From assembly GCF_001005315.1 (NCBI RefSeq), contig NZ_LBMG01000008.1:81217-145216 (forward strand): a DNA stretch of 64,000 bases. Direction: 5' to 3'. Below are positions 42,246 through 53,297 of the stretch, in pieces; the stretch's first letter is position 1; each line of letters begins with the position of its first letter. The notes under the pieces were generated by a model. It had not been told where the DNA came from. It ran no database searches and saw only the letters and a program-made list of their open reading frames with translations. A program made the translations under genes and the position numbers. This DNA comes from Kordia jejudonensis (GTDB lineage: Bacteria; Bacteroidota; Bacteroidia; Flavobacteriales; Flavobacteriaceae).

Positions 42246-42277
42246 TCCAATAATCCAATAATCCAATAATCCAATTT
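42241..42277. repeat. Tandem 8-bp repeat AATAATCC
   Basis: Four perfect copies of AATAATCC plus a partial one lie exactly at the stop codon of the small gene before. Also an 8-bp unit, as at 32720. Confidence 0.88.
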
Positions 42278-42278
42278 A

Positions 42279-43310
42279 CTATTTCCCTTTCACACGTTCC
42301 CAAAAGATTCCTAAAATATCGCCCATCGTCATATTTTCATCAAATTCTGGGGCAAAAGGTTTCATATTGAGTCGATTTCCGTCTTTGAATAGGGTAAATG
42401 AAAATACAGCCGATTTCCCATTTCCAGTATCAATAGAAGGATATCGTAAATCACTGTACAAATATGTTCCGTCTTTATTATCTTGGAGATTGTAATATTC
42501 GTTACTAAACCAAGTTAGTTGTGCCAAATCAGGATTGTCCTTCGGAAGCAAATTGTGATTTTTAGGAATCGTATTCCAATCAATAAACGTTGATTTTGTA
42601 TCGAATAGTGAATAAAAAGCAACATGATAATCGGTTTCCGTTTCGGCAATTCCAAACCATAATATGTTATTTAAAATTGAAGCTTCTGTATTGTAACGCG
42701 TATATTGAATGCCTTGTTCGACTAACGATTTTTCAAAGACTGAGTTGATATAAAATTTGTTTCCAATCGTGAATAACATGTATATGGAACTAATTCCTAC
42801 GCCTAGTTTTAGCCATAATTTTCGTGTTGGATTTTTTCGATTAAAAAACATCATTACTATCAAACAGAGTAAAAACGGAACTGTATACGCAGGATCTGCC
42901 ACAGAAATATTGCTAAATGCAACGCGGTAATCTGAAAAAGGTAAGAATAATTGCGTTCCGTATCCTGTGAAGCAATCTAAAATAGGATGTGTAAATATGG
43001 ACAAGAAAAACAACCAAGTCCAATCTTTTTGAGTAGTTGTGTCTTTTCGTTTGCCATTATCGTATAATTTATACACGAGCAGTCCAAACAAAAATGCGGC
43101 TAAAATCGCGAAAGCAATCGAATGCATGAATCCTCTATGAAACAACATGGCATCTATTTGATTATCGTACAACCAATTTCCCACAAAGACATCCAAATCT
43201 GGAATGGTCCCACCAATTGCACCAAACAATAACGCTTTGTTGCCAATCTTTTTTCCCATTGCAGCTTCGCCACAAGCGGCTCCTAATACTATTTGCGTTA
43301 ACGAATCCAT
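42279..43310 (-). CDS. YdjM-like membrane-bound metal-dependent hydrolase
   Basis: The 343-residue protein begins M-D-S-L-T-Q-I-V-L-G-A-A-C-G-E-A, typical for the YdjM/LexA-regulated family. Metal-binding motifs are I-P-D-L-D-V, L-F-H-R-G-F-M-H-S and F-T-H-P-I-L-D-C-F. Four hydrophobic helices follow, then a soluble C-terminal part. I chose the ATG at 43310; an earlier ATG at 43376 adds 22 non-conserved residues. The substrate is unknown. Divergent from nhaC. Confidence 0.85.
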   Translation of the reverse strand: MDSLTQIVLGAACGEAAMGKKIGNKALLFGAIGGTIPDLDVFVGNWLYDNQIDAMLFHRGFMHSIAFAILAAFLFGLLVYKLYDNGKRKDTTTQKDWTWLFFLSIFTHPILDCFTGYGTQLFLPFSDYRVAFSNISVADPAYTVPFLLCLIVMMFFNRKNPTRKLWLKLGVGISSIYMLFTIGNKFYINSVFEKSLVEQGIQYTRYNTEASILNNILWFGIAETETDYHVAFYSLFDTKSTFIDWNTIPKNHNLLPKDNPDLAQLTWFSNEYYNLQDNKDGTYLYSDLRYPSIDTGNGKSAVFSFTLFKDGNRLNMKPFAPEFDENMTMGDILGIFWERVKGK

Positions 43311-43413
43311 GAATTGATTTAAATTATAAGATTTGCAAAGGTACGCAACCAAATTGATTTGCATAGTAGTTAACAAAATCGTAACATTACGCTAAGAAAC
43401 GAACCGAATCATT

Positions 43414-45087
43414 ATGCAAGAAAAAAACAACATTTCAGAAACGAAAGCAAAGGATCAAACGATTGTCAGTAACTCAGAACTGAGTATTTGGGAAGCCTTG
43501 ATTCCTGTTGTTATACTCATGGGATTGTTGGCTTACAATATCTTTTTTGTAGAAAGTCAAGAATGGTTTGGCGCGTACACAAATCAAATAATTTTATTAA
43601 TCGGAGCTGGAGTTGCTATTGTTGATGGACTGTTTAATAAAGTTTCAATTGGCTTGATGCTAAAAGAAATTTGGGAAAATTTACGAAGTGTATTTGTTCC
43701 TATCATGATTTTATTTTTAGTTGGAGCTTTGGCAGGAACTTGGCTAATTAGCGGAATTATTCCTGCAATGGTTTATTATGGTTTACAAGTATTGAGTCCT
43801 GAAATATTTTTACCTGCTTCTGTTATAATTGCTGCTATAATTTCTATTGCCACAGGAAGTAGTTGGACCACTTCTGCAACGGTAGGTATTGCCTTAATAG
43901 GAATAGGTAGCGCATTGGGTATTCCTTCTGGTATGATTGCAGGTGCTGTTATATCTGGAGCGTATTTTGGAGATAAAATGTCGCCATTAAGTGATACTAC
44001 AAATTTAGCACCAGCAATGGCTGGAACTGATTTGTTTACTCATATTCGTTATATGACATTTACTACGGTTCCCACAATAATTATTACGTTAATTTTCTTT
44101 ACCATTTTAAGTACTACTATAGAGACTAATGGAAATGCCGATATCGCTTTTATTCTTGAAACCATACACACAAATTTTAATATCACACCTTGGTTATTTG
44201 TCGTTCCATTAGTGGTAATTGCATTAATTTTATTAAAAACAAAACCACTAATAGCATTATTATCTGGTGTCGTTCTTGCTGCAATTTTTGCTTTAATATT
44301 TCAACCAGATGTTTTAAATAAACTTTCATCTTCAAAAACATCTGTAATTACAAATGCTGTTTTGACTGATACCAGTATTGAAATTCCAGACGAAGCGTAT
44401 GTCGCTACTTTTACAGAGAAAGAATTAACGACTATTAAATCAGATGAAGACTTAAAAAATATCTTTACGGATGATGATGTTACGAAAATTTACACAAAAG
44501 AAGATTTAATAAACGTATTTGCTAGCCTTTCATTATCACAAACTGAAGTGGCAACAAAAGCTGAAAATTTAGACAAACTTATTACTATAAAACGATTGAA
44601 AAAATTATTCGGTTCTGGTGGAATGAATGGAATGTTATGGACAATCTTTTTAATAGTTTGTGCAATGGTTTTCGGCGGCGTTATGGATGCTATCGGCGCT
44701 TTATCTAGAATTACACAAGCATTATTGAAAATGGCAACAAGTGTATTTGGACTCTTTGCTAGTACGGTTGCTAGTTGTTTGGGTTTAAATATAATTGCTT
44801 CCGATCAATACTTAGCATTAGTAATTCCTGGTAAAATGTTTAAAAAAGCATATGAAGACAGAGATTTAGCGCCTGAAAATTTAAGTAGAACACTTGAAGA
44901 TTCAGGAACGGTTACTTCTGTGTTAATTCCTTGGAATACTTGTGGAGCATATCAATCTGGTGTTTTAGGCGTTGGTGTTGGCGAATATTTTATGTATGCA
45001 ATTTTCAACTGGCTAAGTCCATTTACCACACTACTTTTTGCTGCCTTTAAAATCAAAATTAGACAACTTCAAGGTAAAACTCCATAA
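43414..45087 (+). CDS. nhaC: Na+/H+ antiporter NhaC family, with inserted repeat domain
   Basis: The 557-residue inner-membrane antiporter has about 12 helices and the NhaC/MnhB-like motifs S-I-A-T-G-S-S-W-T-T-S-A-T-V-G near 144-158, G-A-Y-F-G-D-K-M-S-P-L-S-D-T-T-N near 183-198, and S-G-T-V-T-S-V-L-I-P-W-N near 490. A soluble insertion of about 100 residues (299-403) sits between two helices; it holds four short repeats of roughly (T/S)-x-D/E-E/D-L-x-x-I-(F/Y) at 332-370. Typical NhaC is 450-500 residues. Exchange of Na+ for H+ is inferred from the family. The repeat insert may be a regulatory domain. Confidence 0.92.
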   Translation: MQEKNNISETKAKDQTIVSNSELSIWEALIPVVILMGLLAYNIFFVESQEWFGAYTNQIILLIGAGVAIVDGLFNKVSIGLMLKEIWENLRSVFVPIMILFLVGALAGTWLISGIIPAMVYYGLQVLSPEIFLPASVIIAAIISIATGSSWTTSATVGIALIGIGSALGIPSGMIAGAVISGAYFGDKMSPLSDTTNLAPAMAGTDLFTHIRYMTFTTVPTIIITLIFFTILSTTIETNGNADIAFILETIHTNFNITPWLFVVPLVVIALILLKTKPLIALLSGVVLAAIFALIFQPDVLNKLSSSKTSVITNAVLTDTSIEIPDEAYVATFTEKELTTIKSDEDLKNIFTDDDVTKIYTKEDLINVFASLSLSQTEVATKAENLDKLITIKRLKKLFGSGGMNGMLWTIFLIVCAMVFGGVMDAIGALSRITQALLKMATSVFGLFASTVASCLGLNIIASDQYLALVIPGKMFKKAYEDRDLAPENLSRTLEDSGTVTSVLIPWNTCGAYQSGVLGVGVGEYFMYAIFNWLSPFTTLLFAAFKIKIRQLQGKTP

Positions 45088-45338
45088 ACCAATATTTATA
45101 CAGATTACTTTCGGGAATTTTTATTTTTTTTGGGATGTTATATTCAAAAATAATTTGCTAAAAAACATGTAAATCTACTGATTGTCTGATAGTTATCAAT
45201 TGACATTTTCTACAGAAAAAAACCACCATAAGATGCGCTTATAGATTCATAAGAAATTATAATTTTCTTAGCGCAAAACTCATGACGACTTACCTATATT
45301 TGCGCCTTGAAAAAACAAATTATTTTAAATATAAAATT

Positions 45339-45983
45339 ATGGCATTAGTAGGAAAAAAATTTCCAGATTTAAACGTAAACGCAATGAACGAAATGGGCGA
45401 TACTTTTAAATTAAACGTCCTTGAAGAAGCAGTAAACAACAAGAAAAAAGTAATCTTATTTTGGTACCCTAAAGATTTCACTTTTGTATGTCCAACAGAA
45501 TTACACGCTTTTCAAGCTGCTTTAGGTGAGTTTGAGAAAAGAAATACTCTTGTAATTGGAGCTTCTTGTGATACTCCTGAAGTACACTTTGCTTGGTTAA
45601 ACACTGAAAAAGATAATGGTGGAATTGAAGGTGTAACATATCCTTTATTAGCAGATAGCAACCGTAACTTATCTAGTATTTTAGGTATTTTAGATATCCA
45701 AAACGAAGTATATGATGAAGAAACAGGAACAGTTCAAGTTGAAGGAGACAATGTAACCTACAGAGCTACGTATTTAATTGACGAAGAAGGGACTGTTTTC
45801 CATGAAGGAATCAACCATATGCCAGTAGGAAGAAATGTAAACGAATATATCCGTTTGATTGATGCTTACACGCATGTACAAGAAAAAGGAGAAGTTTGTC
45901 CTGCAAACTGGGAAGAAGGAAAAGAAGCAATGGACGCAAATAGAAATGGAGTTGCTGAATACTTAGCTGCACACGTAAACTAA
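45339..45983 (+). CDS. 2-Cys peroxiredoxin (AhpC/Prx1 type)
   Basis: The 214-residue enzyme reduces hydrogen peroxide and organic peroxides. The peroxidatic Cys is in F-Y-P-K-D-F-T-F-V-C-P-T-E and the resolving Cys in G-E-V-C-P-A-N-W, both normal for typical 2-Cys peroxiredoxins. I chose the ATG at 45339 (MALVGKKFPDLN); the longer frame from 45282 contains the -7 box TATATTTG (45295-45302). A thioredoxin gene starts 7 bases after its stop, and DUF6952 follows, so thioredoxin may be its reductant. Confidence 0.95.
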   Translation: MALVGKKFPDLNVNAMNEMGDTFKLNVLEEAVNNKKKVILFWYPKDFTFVCPTELHAFQAALGEFEKRNTLVIGASCDTPEVHFAWLNTEKDNGGIEGVTYPLLADSNRNLSSILGILDIQNEVYDEETGTVQVEGDNVTYRATYLIDEEGTVFHEGINHMPVGRNVNEYIRLIDAYTHVQEKGEVCPANWEEGKEAMDANRNGVAEYLAAHVN

Positions 45984-45990
45984 CACTATC

Positions 45991-46299
45991 ATGGTTCAAG
46001 AATTAAATCAAGACAATTTACAAGAATTGGTAAGCGGTAACGACACAGTTGTGGTACAATATTCTGCTACTTGGTGTGGAAATTGTCGCATTATGAAACC
46101 AAAAGTAAAAAAACTAGCGCGTGAGCTAGAAGCAGTAACTTTTGTGATTGCTGATGCAGAAAAATTTCCAGAATCAAGAAAACTAGCTACAGTAGATAAC
46201 TTACCTACGTTTGCAACATTTAAAAATGGTGCATTTGTAAATCAAGTACAAACGAATAAGTTTGATGTTTTAAAAGAATTAGTAGCTGAAATTGCTTAA
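45991..46299 (+). CDS. Thioredoxin-family protein with C-G-N-C active site
   Basis: The 102-residue protein has the thioredoxin fold with Y-S-A-T-W-C-G-N-C-R-I-M-K-P instead of the usual C-G-P-C, and the cis-Pro segment N-L-P-T-F. It starts 7 bases after the peroxiredoxin gene, so it very probably serves as its electron donor. The C-G-N-C motif shifts the redox potential relative to thioredoxin-1. Length is standard. No signal peptide. Confidence 0.93.
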   Translation: MVQELNQDNLQELVSGNDTVVVQYSATWCGNCRIMKPKVKKLARELEAVTFVIADAEKFPESRKLATVDNLPTFATFKNGAFVNQVQTNKFDVLKELVAEIA

Positions 46300-46354
46300 T
46301 TAGTAAATACTAATACAAGATTCCCTTTTACAAGGGAATAAAAAAAGTTTTTAA

Positions 46355-46612
46355 ATGAAATTACCTGTAATTAAACACTTAACACAATTTATTGCTGAAA
46401 ATGATGAAGATTATGTTGTGGAAACTATTGAAACCTTAGAAGCATTAACGGAAGTTCCTTCATTAAAAGATGAAGAATTAGATGTTATTGGCGAATTGAT
46501 TTCCAATATGTATGGCGCTGTTGAAGTCCACAAAATGGAAAAAGAAGGAACGCCACGAAAAGAAGCATTAAATAGTTTTATGCAACGTGTTATGGGATCT
46601 ATTGACAAGTAA
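46355..46612 (+). CDS. DUF6952-family protein
   Basis: The 85-residue acidic protein (MKLPVIKHLTQFIAENDEDY) is all helical, with many Glu and a C-terminal S-F-M-Q-R-V-M-G-S-I-D. It follows peroxiredoxin and thioredoxin in the same direction; this triplet is a conserved flavobacterial arrangement as far as I recall, and the protein is annotated DUF6952. Function is unknown; a role with the peroxiredoxin pathway is inferred from context. A strong terminator follows. Confidence 0.78.
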   Translation: MKLPVIKHLTQFIAENDEDYVVETIETLEALTEVPSLKDEELDVIGELISNMYGAVEVHKMEKEGTPRKEALNSFMQRVMGSIDK

Positions 46613-46636
46613 TAAATTACAATATGTTCAAAACAA

Positions 46637-46668
46637 AAAAGTCACTTCTCGCGAAGTGACTTTTTTTA
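46637..46668 (+). terminator. Terminator between DUF6952 and katG (convergent)
   Basis: AAAAGTCACTTC-TCGC-GAAGTGACTTTT followed by T. It can serve the plus-strand operon and, read in reverse, katG. Confidence 0.93.
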
Positions 46669-46686
46669 TGTTTATTGTTTTTCTAA

Positions 46687-48954
<2,268 letters not shown>

Positions 48955-48993
48955 TTATTAAATTACGATAATCAAGACTAAGAAATTGATTGT

Positions 48994-49008
48994 TATTATC
49001 TCATAATA
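48994..49008. promoter_or_regulatory. Palindrome in the katG-tpx divergent promoter region
   Basis: TATTAT-CTC-ATAATA is an inverted repeat, 6-3-6, in the 227-base gap. It resembles half of the TTATAAT-N-ATTATAA boxes of PerR/Fur regulators but is not a full match. A shared peroxide-response site is possible. Confidence 0.4.
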
Positions 49009-49133
49009 GTTTTTGACTATATACAACACTACTATTTATAAGTTTAAGCTATTTCATAAAATTTTCCAAAGTAGTATAAATACGCGCTCATTATTGTTTA
49101 ATTTTACACTTTATAACTTAAACCAAAAATACA

Positions 49134-49640
49134 ATGGCAACAGTAAAACTCGGAGAGAATGAATTTCATACGTCAGGAAATCTACCAAAAGTAGGCGATA
49201 AAGCTCCTGATTTTAAACTTACAACAGTTAATTTGGAAACTAAAACTTTAGATGATTATAAAGGTTCAAGAGTTATTTTAAATATTTTTCCAAGCATTGA
49301 TACTTCTGTTTGTGCAACATCGGTAAGAACTTTTGATAAAGAAGTTGCCGCTTTGGAAAACACTAAATTGTTATGTATTTCGCACGATTTGCCTTTTGCG
49401 CTCAGTAGATTTAGTAAAGACGAAGGTTTGGAAAACTTAGAAGCACTTTCAGATTTTAGAGAGGGAAGTTTTGGAAAAGCATACGGTTTGGATTTGTTAG
49501 ATGGACCCATGCAAAAATTACACTCGCGCGTTGTAGTCGTATTAGACGAAGAAGGCACTGTAATACATACGGAACAAGTACCAAATATTGCAGATCAGCC
49601 AAAATATTCAAAAGTTTTAGACCTATTAGGTAATGCGTAA
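49134..49640 (+). CDS. tpx: Thiol peroxidase
   Basis: Tpx is a thioredoxin-dependent, atypical 2-Cys peroxiredoxin. The 168-residue protein has the peroxidatic Cys in F-P-S-I-D-T-S-V-C-A-T-S-V and the resolving Cys in L-L-C-I-S-H-D-L-P-F-A, with P-x-x-x-T/S-x-x-C in place. Length is normal. It is divergent from katG, and the next gene dgkA overlaps its stop by 8 bases. Confidence 0.97.
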   Translation: MATVKLGENEFHTSGNLPKVGDKAPDFKLTTVNLETKTLDDYKGSRVILNIFPSIDTSVCATSVRTFDKEVAALENTKLLCISHDLPFALSRFSKDEGLENLEALSDFREGSFGKAYGLDLLDGPMQKLHSRVVVVLDEEGTVIHTEQVPNIADQPKYSKVLDLLGNA

Positions 49641-49992
49641 CTTTTTACTAGGAAGAATAAGAGGAGTCGGATATGCGTTTAAAGGCGCATATCTGCTCAT
49701 TACTACAGAAGCCAGCGTAAAAGCGCAGTTCTTTATTGGCGTTTTGGTTACCATTGCTGGAATTTACTTTGAAATTTCAACTACAGAATGGATTGTACAA
49801 ACCTTAATTATTGGACTGATTATGAGTTTGGAAGGTTTTAACACTGCTGTGGAAGAAATTGCAGATTTTATTCATCCTGAACATCATAAAAAAATTGGCT
49901 TGATCAAAGACTTAGCAGCTGGCGCGGTTTTTATTTTTGCAATTGCCGCAATTATTATTGGTTGCATCATTTATCTGCCCAAAATATTCTAA
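49633..49992 (+). CDS. dgkA: Diacylglycerol kinase
   Basis: DgkA phosphorylates diacylglycerol or undecaprenol to recycle lipids at the inner membrane. The 119-residue protein has three helices and the signatures G-Y-A-F-K-G-A, T-T-E-A-S-V-K-A-Q, and E-G-F-N-T-A-V-E-E-I-A-D. It overlaps the end of tpx by 8 bases, so it is translated in coupling with a peroxidase, an unusual pairing. Substrate (DAG versus undecaprenol) not known. Confidence 0.94.
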   Translation: MRNFLLGRIRGVGYAFKGAYLLITTEASVKAQFFIGVLVTIAGIYFEISTTEWIVQTLIIGLIMSLEGFNTAVEEIADFIHPEHHKKIGLIKDLAAGAVFIFAIAAIIIGCIIYLPKIF

Positions 49993-50173
49993 AAAAACAT
50001 TGGTATTTATACTATTGATGTAAATTGTATCAAAATCTTAAAATAAAAAGGTTCATTCTTTACTTTTATGGAACAAGAAACCTTTTCTATTCCTCAAAAA
50101 ACTTTAGTATTCTTCTATAAAAACTTTTCGGGTACAGATAATTTTAAATATCTTGCAATCTAAGTGAAAATTG

Positions 50174-50181
50174 TACGTTTG
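50174..50181 (+). promoter_or_regulatory. -7 box of the ftsK operon
   Basis: TACGTTTG matches TANNTTTG; TTG lies 18 bases upstream. Transcription would start about 15 bases before the ftsK ATG. Confidence 0.6.
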
Positions 50182-50201
50182 TACGAAATAGCGATTCCTG
50201 A

Positions 50202-52646
50202 ATGGCAAAGAAAAAACCCGTAAAGAAAACCCAAAAGACTCCTAGAGTTTCAAAATTCAAAAAACCTGATTTTACACTTACCCGACAACATAAAATTGTG
50301 CTGGGAAGTTTACTCATGTTGTTTGCTGTGGCACTTTTTATTGCCTTTATTTCTTTTTTCCTTACGTGGGAAATTGATCAAAGTGAATTAGGAGAATTGA
50401 CAAGAGCTTCCGAAACTGAAAATTGGATGCAAAAGTTTGGGGCAAACATTAGCCATTTCTTTATTTATAAAGGATTCGGAATTGCTTCTATCATCTTTGT
50501 CGGATTGCTTTTCCTTTCTGGCCTGACACTATTTTTATCTTCTGGACGAAAACTATTCAACAATTGGTTTTGGGGAAGCATTATCGTGATTTGGTTTTCT
50601 GTCTTTTCAGGATTTTTCTTTTCATCATTTCCACTTTTAGGTGGAACTATTGGTTTTGAAATCAATTCCTTTTTACAAGATTATATCGGAAAAATTGGTG
50701 TCGGTTTAATTTTATTATTTGGCGCCATCATTTATGCAGTCGTACGTTTGAAGCTTACGCCAGAAAGTGTTATGGAATATTTCAACAAGAAAAAAGCTGT
50801 AATTGCTGAAGATTTTCATACAGATGAAACAATTCCTGAACCAACATTAAAAGACGAACCAGCTACAGCAACAACTTCGCCTGAGAATGCAACGATTGAG
50901 GAAACTATTGGGAAGAAAGTTGAAGATGAAAAGTCTGAGTTTGAATTATCAGTTGAAAATCTTCAACCTACGATAAAAAATCATTCTGATCGTACAGAAA
51001 AAAAAGTACAAAAAGATACTTCCTTCGAAGTTGAAATTCCGAAAGAGGAAGAAACCGAAATTGAAGTTGAAAAAATAGTTGAAGAAAAAACAGTTGCAGA
51101 AAATCTTTCAGATAAACTCGTAAAAGAACATGGCGAATTTGATCCAAAACTAGAATTGGGCAACTTCCGCTTCCCTACTATCGAATTGTTAAAAGATTAT
51201 ACAAACGGGAGTTCTATCACCATCAATCAAGAAGAATTAGAAGAAAATAAAAATCAAATTGTTACGACACTTCGTAATTATAAAATAGAAATAGCAAGCA
51301 TTAAAGCTACGGTTGGACCAACAGTAACGTTGTATGAAATTATTCCAGAAGCTGGTGTTCGTATTTCTAAAATTAAAAACTTAGAAGACGATATTGCTTT
51401 GTCACTGGCGGCGTTAGGTATTCGTATTATTGCGCCAATGCCAGGAAAAGGAACCATCGGAATTGAAGTGCCAAACAAAAAACCTGCAATTGTTTCTATG
51501 CGCTCTGCGATTGCGTCTAAGAAGTTTCAGGAAGCAGAAATGCAGTTGCCTATTGCGTTTGGTAAAACCATTAGTAATGAAACCTTAGTGGTCGATTTGG
51601 CAAAAATGCCACACTTACTCATGGCTGGAGCAACAGGACAAGGTAAATCGGTTGGACTGAATTGTATTTTGACATCAATCTTATACAAAAAACATCCTGC
51701 GGAAGTAAAATTTGTATTAGTCGATCCGAAAAAAGTAGAATTAACCTTATTCAACAAAATAGAACGTCATTATTTGGCAAAACTTCCAGATTCTGAGGAA
51801 GCAATTATTACCGACAATTCGAAAGTAATTAATACGCTAAATTCATTGTGTATAGAAATGGATCAACGGTACGATTTGTTGAAAAATGCATTGTGTCGAA
51901 ATATTGTGGAATACAATACAAAATTTAAAGCTCGAAAGCTAAATCCGAATGACGGACATAAGTTTTTACCATATATAGTTTTGGTGGTGGATGAATTTGC
52001 CGATTTAATCATGACGGCTGGTAAGGAAGTAGAAACGCCAATTGCACGTTTGGCACAGTTAGCACGAGCTATTGGAATTCACTTGATTATTGCCACACAA
52101 CGTCCATCTGTAAACGTAATTACAGGGATGATCAAAGCCAATTTCCCTGCCAGAGTTGCATTCCGCGTAATGTCTAAAATAGATTCACGTACGATTTTGG
52201 ACAATTCTGGAGCCGATCAATTAATTGGTCGTGGAGATATGTTATACACACAAGGAAACGATTTAATCAGAATTCAATGTGCTTTTGTAGACACGCCAGA
52301 AGTAGAAAAAATCACAGATTTCATAGGCGCTCAAAAGGCATATCCTGACGCACATATCTTACCAGAATATGTTGGCGAAGAAAGTGGCACAAGTCTTGAT
52401 ATAGACATTTCCGAAAGGGACAAACTCTTCCGACAAGCTGCGGAAGTTATTGTAATTGCTCAACAAGGTTCAGCTTCGTTATTACAACGAAAATTAAAAC
52501 TCGGATACAACAGAGCTGGTCGTTTAATAGATCAATTAGAAGCAGCAGGAATTGTAGGTCAATTTGAAGGAAGTAAAGCGCGTCAAGTGCTTGTTCCAGA
52601 CATATTAGCTTTAGAACAATTATTAGAAAACGAAAAAAATGGATAA
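50202..52646 (+). CDS. ftsK: DNA translocase FtsK
   Basis: FtsK pumps chromosome ends to the septum for dimer resolution and decatenation. The 814-residue protein has four N-terminal membrane helices (about 30-190), an acidic linker (about 200-310), and a C-terminal RecA-like motor with Walker A G-A-T-G-Q-G-K-S-V-G near 475 and Walker B I-V-L-V-V-D-E-F-A near 590, followed by a winged-helix gamma domain (S-A-S-L-L-Q-R-K-L-K-L-G-Y-N-R-A-G). It lies upstream of lolA and lptF, so it seems co-transcribed with envelope transport genes. Confidence 0.97.
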   Translation: MAKKKPVKKTQKTPRVSKFKKPDFTLTRQHKIVLGSLLMLFAVALFIAFISFFLTWEIDQSELGELTRASETENWMQKFGANISHFFIYKGFGIASIIFVGLLFLSGLTLFLSSGRKLFNNWFWGSIIVIWFSVFSGFFFSSFPLLGGTIGFEINSFLQDYIGKIGVGLILLFGAIIYAVVRLKLTPESVMEYFNKKKAVIAEDFHTDETIPEPTLKDEPATATTSPENATIEETIGKKVEDEKSEFELSVENLQPTIKNHSDRTEKKVQKDTSFEVEIPKEEETEIEVEKIVEEKTVAENLSDKLVKEHGEFDPKLELGNFRFPTIELLKDYTNGSSITINQEELEENKNQIVTTLRNYKIEIASIKATVGPTVTLYEIIPEAGVRISKIKNLEDDIALSLAALGIRIIAPMPGKGTIGIEVPNKKPAIVSMRSAIASKKFQEAEMQLPIAFGKTISNETLVVDLAKMPHLLMAGATGQGKSVGLNCILTSILYKKHPAEVKFVLVDPKKVELTLFNKIERHYLAKLPDSEEAIITDNSKVINTLNSLCIEMDQRYDLLKNALCRNIVEYNTKFKARKLNPNDGHKFLPYIVLVVDEFADLIMTAGKEVETPIARLAQLARAIGIHLIIATQRPSVNVITGMIKANFPARVAFRVMSKIDSRTILDNSGADQLIGRGDMLYTQGNDLIRIQCAFVDTPEVEKITDFIGAQKAYPDAHILPEYVGEESGTSLDIDISERDKLFRQAAEVIVIAQQGSASLLQRKLKLGYNRAGRLIDQLEAAGIVGQFEGSKARQVLVPDILALEQLLENEKNG

Positions 52647-53292
52647 AATGAAAAAATTAGTTTTAGTGTTCGTATTAGGAGTATTTGCATTGAATGTGAA
52701 TGCACAAAATGCAGAAAAAGCAAAAAAACTATTGGATGAAGTTTCTGAAAAAGTAAACAATTATGAAAATATTCAAATTGAATTCAAATATCAATTAAAT
52801 AACAAAGAATCGAACACAAAGCAAGAATCGAAAGGAAATGTAACGCTGGAAGGCGAAAAGTATTTGCTTAACTTTTTGGGCTTTACCAAAATGTTTGATA
52901 CTAAAAAAGTATACACTATTATTCCTGCAAACGAAGAAGTAACGATTACAGATTTAGAAGATGATGAAGAAGGTGCGTTGTCTCCTTCTGCAATGCTTAC
53001 TTTTTACAAAAATGGATACACCTATTCTTGGGATATTTTACAAAATATTAGAGGTCGAAAAATTCAATACATCAAATTAACGCCAACAGACAGTGAATCA
53101 GACATCAAGAGTGTATTATTGGGTATTGACATCAAAACAAAACACATCTACAACTTAATTGAGACAGGAAAAAATGGTACAAATACTACTTTAACTGTTA
53201 ATTCTTTTAAAACAAATCAGCCTTTATCAAAAAGCTTATTTATATTTGACGAATCGAAATACCAAGATTATTATATTGACAAAAACGATTAG
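52639..53292 (+). CDS. lolA: Outer-membrane lipoprotein carrier LolA-like
   Basis: LolA ferries lipoproteins across the periplasm. The 217-residue protein has a signal peptide (MDKMKKLVLVFVLGVFALNVNA), then the LolA-type start N-A-E-K-A-K-K-L-L-D-E-V-S and G-N-V-T-L-E-G-E-K-Y-L-L-N, a half-barrel fold. It overlaps ftsK by 8 bases and precedes lptF by 5 bases, so the three are one operon. A C-terminal K-x-D-x-x-Y pattern is consistent with the family; ligand specificity is inferred. Confidence 0.88.
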   Translation: MDKMKKLVLVFVLGVFALNVNAQNAEKAKKLLDEVSEKVNNYENIQIEFKYQLNNKESNTKQESKGNVTLEGEKYLLNFLGFTKMFDTKKVYTIIPANEEVTITDLEDDEEGALSPSAMLTFYKNGYTYSWDILQNIRGRKIQYIKLTPTDSESDIKSVLLGIDIKTKHIYNLIETGKNGTNTTLTVNSFKTNQPLSKSLFIFDESKYQDYYIDKND

Positions 53293-53297
53293 TCTGC

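Noticed and set aside
45282..45338. Longer N-terminus for the peroxiredoxin from 45282
   Set aside because: The extra part is not conserved in peroxiredoxins and contains a TATATTTG promoter box; MALVGKKF is the usual start.
50068..50163. A 31-codon frame (MEQETFSIPQKTLVFFYKNF) in front of ftsK
   Set aside because: It is short, has no family features, and no start signal or terminator; it lies where the ftsK promoter is expected, so it is probably chance.
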